Part shown: piece by piece, positions 58,036-64,000 of the stretch
Position numbering within the stretch: position 1 is the first letter of the stretch
Layout: each line of letters opens with the position of its first letter
Assembly: GCA_000473305.1 (NCBI GenBank)
Contig: CP006772.1
Span: forward strand, 1,364,001-1,428,000
DNA length: 64,000 nucleotides
Origin: Bacteroidales bacterium CF
GTDB taxonomy: Bacteria; Bacteroidota; Bacteroidia; Bacteroidales; UBA932
Direction of reading: 5' to 3'
The notes under the pieces: model-generated
Told to the model about the DNA's origin: nothing
What the model saw: the letters and a program-made list of their open reading frames with translations, nothing else
Database searches by the model: none
Translations under genes and position numbers: made by a program

Positions 58036-58894
58036 TTATCTCACCTGTTACAACACCCTTTTTAGAGTAATCATACTCGGAACCTGAGGTGCTGTGTGGA
58101 ATAGAATATATAAACAACATGAATGTGGCTGCCACGGCATACCACCATCTTTTGTTTCTGCTCCTGTTACCCCAGATTGCTGCCAGCCAGACAACAAGCG
58201 CTGCTAAAGTCTTGTTGTCGGTCATATCCCTCCCTAATGGCCATCCTGTCCAGAATTCACCAAAGGCATATTTTTGAACTATCGGACCAAAAATCAATCC
58301 GCCGACTATCAAAGATATAATAAGAAGAAGAACAGGAATTCTTGTATTTTGCTTTTTATCAAAAGATATGACACCTATATATGTAGAAAGCAACATTGCA
58401 ATGAACATTAAAAATATGTGAGGGAGCAAAGCCCATACAGGAACGGGATTTTTAAAGCGGATAGTAAGGTTTTCTCCATATCCCATTGAGGTGTGATTAC
58501 CATTGTCTGAAAACTCGACAAAATATTCAAGTTTACCGGCAGGTGGCTGTGAGGGCAACATGACAGTAAAGAGATCTCCCCGGCGAGTCGCTTTTATGAC
58601 AGATATGGTATCGTTTGAACGATATCTCTTGAAGAAGAGTGTCATTGACAACGAGTCTGAGGCCTCTTTTACAGCAACTTCCATAGGAGTCATCTTACCC
58701 GGTAATGTATAATCTCCTTTTGCCTCTTCCAGAGTTATTTCTGTTTCAAGACTCCGTACAAGTTTTATATCATACTCTTTACCGTTTAATGAAAATGAGT
58801 ATTTTTTCGGATTTGTTGGTCCGGTAGCTCTTTGATATACCACGGAGCCAAGAGTTATTATAACTGCAATTGACCAGTAAAGGATTTTTTTCAT
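57992..58894 (-). CDS. Membrane protein of unknown function beside cyd genes
   Basis: A 300-residue protein I do not recognise. An N-terminal anchor (ILYWSIAVIITLGSVVY) is followed by a periplasmic beta-rich domain of about 130 residues (KYSFSLNGKEYDIKLVRSLE, FFKRYRSNDTISVIKATRRG). Four helices then follow (WALLPHIFLMFIAMLLSTYI, IPVLLLIISLIVGGLIFGPI) and a tail of about 25 residues. The end overlaps cydB by 44 nt. A role in respiratory-complex assembly is possible from the neighbourhood only. It starts 5 nt after the stop of the M28 gene, so the two may be one unit. Confidence 0.7.
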   Translation of the reverse strand: MKKILYWSIAVIITLGSVVYQRATGPTNPKKYSFSLNGKEYDIKLVRSLETEITLEEAKGDYTLPGKMTPMEVAVKEASDSLSMTLFFKRYRSNDTISVIKATRRGDLFTVMLPSQPPAGKLEYFVEFSDNGNHTSMGYGENLTIRFKNPVPVWALLPHIFLMFIAMLLSTYIGVISFDKKQNTRIPVLLLIISLIVGGLIFGPIVQKYAFGEFWTGWPLGRDMTDNKTLAALVVWLAAIWGNRSRNKRWWYAVAATFMLFIYSIPHSTSGSEYDYSKKGVVTGEIINTYVNPESSDPHC

Positions 58895-58898
58895 CTTT

Positions 58899-60470
58899 TT
58901 ATAGTTGTATGATAAGTTTAAGCTCTCTACCCTCTCTCCTTATGTCCACCACAATTTTCTCGCCGCTCTTTAATTCAGACAATCTGGACATGTACTCATA
59001 GATATTGTTTACCTTCTTTGAATTGATGGCGGTGATTATATCTCCTTGCTGCATCCCAGCCTTGTGAGCAGGTTTACCTTCAGTTACAGGCCCCACCTTA
59101 AATCCATCTCCTTTATCGTAAGTAAAATCCGGGATCAAACCCAGGGTAACCTTAAATGATGTTCTGTTTGAGACAGGAGGAGCTATGCTGATGTAATCAA
59201 TCTTTGCGTTGATTCTAATTATACTCTCAACCAAAGATGAGATATAATCAGTTATTTTTTTTAATCCCTCGTAATTTATTTTATCGGAGTCATCGGCCGG
59301 TGTATGGTAATCTTTATGAACTCCTGATGTGAAGTATAAGACAGGAGTACCAGTATGTACAAAAGAGGATTGATCTGAAGGGCCAAATCCATCCTTTGTC
59401 TTGACAAGTGAAAAACCGAAATCCATATTTGTATGTTCCAGAAGAGAGTCTGCCTGTGAAAAAGTGCCCACACCGCCAATCTGAAGTTTGTTGTCTGTCA
59501 TTCTGCCCACCATATCCAGATTTATCATTAACGAGGGCTTGATCCCTAGTTTTTTTAGTGTGTCGGCAAGAAACGCGGATCCCAGAAGTCCTTTTTCCTC
59601 AGCTCCCAAGGCTGTAATAACAATGTTATAATCGGGATTTCCTTTCATATGAGCCAATAACCTGGATATCTCAAGCATTGAGGAAACCCCGCTTGCATTA
59701 TCATCTGCGCCGTTGTGTACCTCAGGGGCTCCTCTCTTCATGCTGCCATCCTCTCCATATCCTATATGGTCGTAATGTGCACCTATTAATATATAAGGTT
59801 TGTCCAACCTCTCACTGAGCCCCATGAAGACATTGTGAGAAAATCTCTCATGAGGAATTACATCTGTTTTAACTGTGATTGTCTCCCCTTCCTTCTCTGA
59901 TAATATTGCGTAGCACTTTTCTGTTACCTGAATAACAGGAATAGAAGTAGTCGTTGTCTCAATTGTTTTGTTAGTCCCAAGTGCCCGGCCGGAATTATAT
60001 ATAATGGCAACTACCCCTTTGTCCCTATAACCGGCAACCTTTATTTTTAAGGAATCCTCCGATGTTTTTAACAGAAAGACGACACCGCTGTCCGGAGTGG
60101 CAGATAACTTAGCTGAAATTGTTGAAGCCTTGGAAAAAGGTGGAACAAAAAAATCCTCCCCAATACAAAAAGAGCGATTTTTTAATTCAAGTTTTGAATC
60201 TCTTCCGGAAACTCTTCCGTCAGGCAACTTGAATTTCATAAGAGGGTTGTTGTCAAATATCGGTTTATATCCATAGGAGGACAATTTTTCAATAATATAG
60301 GATGTTATTTCCTGTTCATTGTCACATCCTGCCTCCCTGCCCTGCATCCTGTCATCCGAGAGATAGCAGAGAGTCTCTTTCAAAGCTTTTTCGCGGGAAG
60401 AATTATTTTGAGCATTGACATTTATAGAAAATGAGAAAAAAAATATAATTGTTAAAATCTTATTTATCAT
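58899..60470 (-). CDS. M28 zinc peptidase with PA and PDZ domains
   Basis: A 523-residue secreted aminopeptidase-type enzyme. It has a signal peptide (MINKILTIIFFFSFSINVNA). A PA domain is inserted at about 130-210. The M28 core has the two-zinc ligands in IGAHYDHIG, NGADDNASGVSS, ALGAEEKGLLGS (with the catalytic Glu), LDMVGRM, and the last His in VHKDYHTPADD. A C-terminal PDZ domain (about 435-523, VTEGKPAHKAGMQQGDIITA) follows. M28 with PDZ is a known Bacteroidetes layout. It cleaves N-terminal residues from peptides outside the cell or in the periplasm. Confidence 0.93.
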   Translation of the reverse strand: MINKILTIIFFFSFSINVNAQNNSSREKALKETLCYLSDDRMQGREAGCDNEQEITSYIIEKLSSYGYKPIFDNNPLMKFKLPDGRVSGRDSKLELKNRSFCIGEDFFVPPFSKASTISAKLSATPDSGVVFLLKTSEDSLKIKVAGYRDKGVVAIIYNSGRALGTNKTIETTTTSIPVIQVTEKCYAILSEKEGETITVKTDVIPHERFSHNVFMGLSERLDKPYILIGAHYDHIGYGEDGSMKRGAPEVHNGADDNASGVSSMLEISRLLAHMKGNPDYNIVITALGAEEKGLLGSAFLADTLKKLGIKPSLMINLDMVGRMTDNKLQIGGVGTFSQADSLLEHTNMDFGFSLVKTKDGFGPSDQSSFVHTGTPVLYFTSGVHKDYHTPADDSDKINYEGLKKITDYISSLVESIIRINAKIDYISIAPPVSNRTSFKVTLGLIPDFTYDKGDGFKVGPVTEGKPAHKAGMQQGDIITAINSKKVNNIYEYMSRLSELKSGEKIVVDIRREGRELKLIIQL

Positions 60471-60519
60471 TTATTTACTATTTTTTCTAAAAAATATTTT
60501 CATCAAAACTAAAAAAAAA

Positions 60520-60550
60520 TTTGGTGGAATAAAAATCATAGTTACATTTG
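60520..60550 (+). promoter_or_regulatory. Promoter of the ABC/GntR operon
   Basis: TTTG (60520-60523), exactly 19 bp, then TACATTTG (60543-60550), a full Bacteroidetes consensus. Transcription would start near 60557, leaving about 43 nt of leader before the ATG at 60600. As YtrA-type regulators act on their own operons, the operator is probably in this stretch (inference). Confidence 0.8.
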
Positions 60551-60599
60551 CAGTGCACTACTTCACTAATACACCGAGACGAATAAAAGAATAAATATT

Positions 60600-61427
60600 A
60601 TGTTAAAAATTGAAAATCTGAATTTTAGCTATTCGAAGCATGAGGTTCTAAAAGAGATTAACCTCAATCTTGAATGTGGTAAAATATATGGCCTTCTTGG
60701 TCAGAACGGAGTGGGTAAAACTACACTCTTAAAGATTATGAGCGGCCTCCTGAAGCCAAAATCAGGAGTTTGTAATGTTCTTGGATATAATCCTTTTAAA
60801 AGAGAACCGGGTTTTCTGCAGGAGCTGTTCTTTATTCCTGAGGACTTTGTGGGTCCGGACATTGAAGTCAATAAATATGCATCATTACGCGGAGCCTTCT
60901 ACCCTAACTACGATGGCTTTAAGTTTTCAAAACTTCTGACAGACTTTGAAGTTGACGGGAGGTCTAAATTCACAAAACTATCGTTCGGCCAGCAGAAAAA
61001 GGCAATAATAGCTTTTGCCCTCTCCACAAACACTAAATTGGTCCTGATGGACGAGCCGAGCAATGGTTTGGATATACCTTCAAAATCACAACTCAGGAGG
61101 ATTATATCACAGGCATCTACAGATGAAAGTTGCATTGTCATTTCAACACATCAGGTAAGAGATCTTGAAAACCTGATTGATCCTATTATCATTCTTGACA
61201 CAAACGATGTACTCGTTAACGCATCTGTTGAAGAGATCAGTTCTAAACTCAAATTTGAATTCAGAGACACTCCTGACAAAGAGGCATTATACTGCGAACC
61301 TACTCTTGGCGGATATCTGACTGTTAACCGCAATGAAACCGAAGTTGAATCAAAGGTGAATATTGAAACACTTTTCAATACCGTTTTGATGAATAAAAAA
61401 ACTATCAAGCAGATATTTAAAAAATAG
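60600..61427 (+). CDS. ABC transporter ATP-binding protein
   Basis: A 275-residue ABC ATPase. Walker A LLGQNGVGKTTL is at about residues 31-42, the signature is the variant LSFGQQKKA, and Walker B LVLMDEPSNGLD lies at about 145-156, followed by the H-loop STHQ. The C-terminal region is about 60 residues longer than the core. It pairs with the membrane protein 7 nt downstream. The Ytr-like layout (ATPase, membrane protein, short GntR) suggests export or a response to envelope stress; the substrate is unknown. Confidence 0.92.
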   Translation: MLKIENLNFSYSKHEVLKEINLNLECGKIYGLLGQNGVGKTTLLKIMSGLLKPKSGVCNVLGYNPFKREPGFLQELFFIPEDFVGPDIEVNKYASLRGAFYPNYDGFKFSKLLTDFEVDGRSKFTKLSFGQQKKAIIAFALSTNTKLVLMDEPSNGLDIPSKSQLRRIISQASTDESCIVISTHQVRDLENLIDPIIILDTNDVLVNASVEEISSKLKFEFRDTPDKEALYCEPTLGGYLTVNRNETEVESKVNIETLFNTVLMNKKTIKQIFKK

Positions 61428-61434
61428 TTAAACC

Positions 61435-62229
61435 ATGAAAGCGAATTTTTCATTTAAAAGATATCAAATACTTTTAACAAAAGAGTTAAAAGAGAGAAAT
61501 ACAATGATCCTGAAGTTGGCAGGCATCATGTCCCTTATAATAATAGGCATCTGGCTGACATCAATATTGATTACAGGAGGAGAAGAGGTATCCCCTCTTT
61601 TCAGATTTGGAATGATGAGTACTCTTCTTGTGGTTTCTATGATTATAGCCCCTTTTAACCTATATAAAAGTTACAATCACCCTAAGAAAGGTATAGACTA
61701 TGCTCTGCTCCCGGCTTCAGTATGCGAGAAGTATCTTAGTATGCTTACTATTGTAGTGATTATTACCCCTTTGGCAATGATCCTATCACTGGTTACAACA
61801 GACATTTTCTTATCCCTTATAACACCATCAGTGTTCCCCGGATTTGCCATAAATGCAAAGAATCTTGGTATGATAGATATCTCGAGCATATATGAGATTC
61901 TAATTCTTCAATGGGGATTTATTTTCGGTAACTTTCTGTTTAAGAAGAGCAAGGTCACCAAAAGCATATTTGCAGCCATAGGTATATATCTTGTACTCGG
62001 ACTGATTCTGGCCAGCACAGTTAAAGTTGTTTACGCAGAAGAGATAAATCAAATGGCTTCATTCTCTGTTCAGATAAACAGTCTCGATGACCTGCTAAAT
62101 AATCACACATTGAAAGAGGTTCCTGCAATGAGATTAGTGATGTACATTATATATGCCGTGACATATTTCATTATTCCTGTGGGAAGCTTGTCCGGAACAT
62201 TTTTAAAAATGAAGAACCAACAGTACTAG
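61435..62229 (+). CDS. ABC transporter membrane protein
   Basis: A 264-residue protein with six hydrophobic segments (TMILKLAGIMSLIIIGIWLT, MMSTLLVVSMIIAPFNLYKS, MLTIVVIITPLAMILSLVTT and three more). It is the likely permease of the ABC pair. The N-terminus is cytoplasmic and basic (KRYQILLTKELKERN). The sequence does not point to a particular family beyond ABC-2-like. The gene is flanked by the ATPase and the GntR gene with gaps of 7 and 3 nt. Confidence 0.75.
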   Translation: MKANFSFKRYQILLTKELKERNTMILKLAGIMSLIIIGIWLTSILITGGEEVSPLFRFGMMSTLLVVSMIIAPFNLYKSYNHPKKGIDYALLPASVCEKYLSMLTIVVIITPLAMILSLVTTDIFLSLITPSVFPGFAINAKNLGMIDISSIYEILILQWGFIFGNFLFKKSKVTKSIFAAIGIYLVLGLILASTVKVVYAEEINQMASFSVQINSLDDLLNNHTLKEVPAMRLVMYIIYAVTYFIIPVGSLSGTFLKMKNQQY

Positions 62230-62232
62230 ATT

Positions 62233-62571
62233 ATGGAATTCAATGAACATAAACCAATATATCTTCAGATAGCCGATAACCTCTGTGATAAGATTCTCGG
62301 GGGAGAGTGGCAACCGGAGGAGAGAATACCTTCAGTCAGGGAGTTGGGTACGCTTCTGGGTGTTAATCCAAACACAATAATGAGGACCTACGATCACCTG
62401 CAATCCTTAGAGGTAATATTTAATAAGCGGGGAGTCGGCTATTTTATATCAAAAGAGGCAAAAGATACTATTATCGCCGCCCAGAGAAATCAATTCATAC
62501 AGGAGGAGCTGCCAAAAATTTTAAAAAAGATGGCCCTTCTTGGCATTAACCCCTCAGAGGTTTTAATTTAA
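62233..62571 (+). CDS. GntR-family regulator (YtrA-type)
   Basis: A 112-residue regulator. The winged helix-turn-helix spans about residues 10-75 (PIYLQIADNLCDKILGGEW, then RIPSVRELGTLLGVNPNTIM with the recognition helix). The short C-terminal tail, without an effector domain, marks the YtrA subgroup. It ends the operon and probably represses it. Confidence 0.92.
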   Translation: MEFNEHKPIYLQIADNLCDKILGGEWQPEERIPSVRELGTLLGVNPNTIMRTYDHLQSLEVIFNKRGVGYFISKEAKDTIIAAQRNQFIQEELPKILKKMALLGINPSEVLI

Positions 62572-62680
62572 CCTAAATATCAACTAAATACAGAAGAGTG
62601 CAGCTATTAATAAATAGTCTTCTACCAAGGGTGTATATCAATTATTATGCAAAACAATGTACTGTAATTTTAAATTAACC

Positions 62681-64000
62681 ATGTATCGTCAATTAACAAA
62701 TCTTCTGGTCATTTTACTTATTTCAACCACCACTTTTGCCGCCAGAAACAATAATACCATAACAGGCAAAGTAATAGAAAAAGAGAACGGGAAAGCTTTA
62801 TCATACGCAACTATAAGTGTACACGACAAGGATTCTAAAGTAGTAGGAGGTGCTATTTCCAATGAGGAGGGCAAATTCAGTGTTGAAAAACTCATGAATG
62901 ACTCTTACAAAGTAAAAATCTCTTTTATTGGATTCAAGGATACAACACTTTTCGTTAAAGCGTCGGATTCTCAGGAGGTAAATCTTGGCACCATTGCACT
63001 TTCACCTGATGCAACCACTCTTAAGAGTGCTGTAGTTACAGCAAAGGTTCCGGTAATAGAGCAGAAGCTTGACAAAATTGTAATGAATGTTGCTGAAGCA
63101 GTATCAACTCAGGGAAGCACGGCTCTTGACATACTCAGAAAGGCTCCGGGTATAAGCATAGATCCTTCGGGTAATGTATTGCTGAATGGAAACAGTGTCC
63201 AGGTTTGGATTGACAACAGACCATCCAATCTCTCGGGACAGGATCTTGAAGCACTTCTTTCAGGTACAGACGGATCAACTATTGATAAAATAGAAATTAT
63301 TGCCCACCCGTCAGCTAAATATGATGCTGAGGGAAGCAGCGGAATAATAAATATCCGAACCAAGAAGAATTTTGCCAAAGGAGTTAGTGGTTCTTTAAGA
63401 GGCACCTACGACGCATCTCCTTATAATTCTGACCTTTTCAATGGTCTCAGCGGAACCGCAAATCTGAATTACAGAAGTGAGAAAACAAATACGACAATAT
63501 CGTACAGTCCAAAATATGAGGAATCTTACGAGAAATTCACATCTAACACAGATCTGGGATCAGGATTGATTCTCAAAGGGGAGACTCTTTCCGAGTCTAT
63601 CAATAAAAGGTATAATTACAGATTGTCACACGATTATTTCATCAATAAAAAGAGTGTAGTTGGAATCATTGTAAGTGGTCTTGGAAGAAACGACAAAGAG
63701 AATACAAATGATGATATTACCGGAAGCAAATTATACAACAATGGCTCTCTTATACGGACAAACAACACCAGCATTGACAGCAAAAGCGATTTTGACAATA
63801 TATATACGAACCTCAATTTCACTCATACATTCAAAGATAATCAGGAAATTACGCTGAATGCCGACTATGGTTATTATGACATCGGATCATTCAGCCATCA
63901 GGAAAATTACTATTTCAACAGTACCGGCGGAATCGAAATTCTTCCTGAGATTTACAGAAGTGATTCAAAGCAATATCTCAATATCTATTCTGCAAAGGCT
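62681..64000 (+). CDS. Outer-membrane beta-barrel protein, 3' end outside the window
   Basis: The first 440 codons of a large outer-membrane protein, open to the window edge. Signal peptide MYRQLTNLLVILLISTTTFA; a carboxypeptidase-regulatory-like domain (about residues 26-112, ITGKVIEKENGKALSYATIS); a TonB-plug-like domain (about 128-225, SAKYDAEGSSGIINIRTKKN); then the start of the barrel. The order fits the outer membrane beta-barrel family 3 (TonB-dependent-like, without a clear TonB box seen). The ligand is unknown. It starts 109 nt after the GntR gene; a shared transcript is possible. Confidence 0.87.
   Translation, partial: MYRQLTNLLVILLISTTTFAARNNNTITGKVIEKENGKALSYATISVHDKDSKVVGGAISNEEGKFSVEKLMNDSYKVKISFIGFKDTTLFVKASDSQEVNLGTIALSPDATTLKSAVVTAKVPVIEQKLDKIVMNVAEAVSTQGSTALDILRKAPGISIDPSGNVLLNGNSVQVWIDNRPSNLSGQDLEALLSGTDGSTIDKIEIIAHPSAKYDAEGSSGIINIRTKKNFAKGVSGSLRGTYDASPYNSDLFNGLSGTANLNYRSEKTNTTISYSPKYEESYEKFTSNTDLGSGLILKGETLSESINKRYNYRLSHDYFINKKSVVGIIVSGLGRNDKENTNDDITGSKLYNNGSLIRTNNTSIDSKSDFDNIYTNLNFTHTFKDNQEITLNADYGYYDIGSFSHQENYYFNSTGGIEILPEIYRSDSKQYLNIYSAKA

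Overview
The window comes from a member of the Bacteroidota, most likely order Bacteroidales. The evidence is Bacteroidetes-type promoters (TTTG, about 19 bp, TAnnTTTG), a serine palmitoyltransferase (sphingolipid) operon, outer-membrane proteins built on carboxypeptidase-like domains and plug/barrel architecture, DUF5686/DUF349/DUF4492/DUF6913 families, and cytochrome bd with DUF4492. The only RNA gene seen is tRNA-Arg(TCT) at 21541-21614.

Region 1 (1-14.4 kb) is an insertion-sequence-battered accessory segment. An IS21 element (227-2789) splits a small helix-turn-helix gene, and removing it with one copy of a 5-bp duplication restores the frame. An IS66 element (5061-7740) splits a cation-transporter gene in a Fur / cation transporter / MFS operon; removing it with one copy of an 8-bp duplication again restores the frame. 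A second, different IS21 element lies at about 11652-14360. Between them are a Fur-family regulator, the last strands of a lost outer-membrane barrel protein, and a DUF5686 outer-membrane protein.

Region 2 (14.4-20.1 kb) is a leftward lipid operon: damaged acyltransferase, patatin, CDP-alcohol phosphatidyltransferase, GtrA-like protein, serine palmitoyltransferase, short-chain dehydrogenase and a GNAT-like protein. Together they look like a sphingolipid backbone and head-group pathway. The lead acyltransferase has lost its N-terminus and carries an in-frame TGA. Next come a broken regulator remnant, a truncated GT39 glycosyltransferase and a repeat-rich stretch that ends at the 3' end of tRNA-Arg; this looks like an old element boundary.

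Region 3 (21.6-64 kb) is dense, ordinary chromosome: DedA, TPR/DUF6913, acyl-CoA ligase, an N-domain-less ClpB, QueE, tandem secreted C1B peptidases, PssA with a hybrid histidine kinase, phosphohexomutase, MATE, GT39, THUMP-like methyltransferase, RNase G, a 30-residue basic protein with HU, a BamA/TamA-like protein, Lon, Ung, YggS, YidC, DUF349, TrmD, a NapH-NapG-like polyferredoxin with DUF362, cytochrome bd, an M28 peptidase, and a GntR/ABC operon followed by an outer-membrane barrel protein cut by the window end.

The most informative observations are the two exactly reconstructible IS insertions, the damaged sphingolipid operon, the tRNA-linked junction, the N-domain-less ClpB, and several promoters whose -7 box lies only 3-4 nt before the start codon (apparently leaderless mRNAs). 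I did not find a clearly new defence or mobile system.
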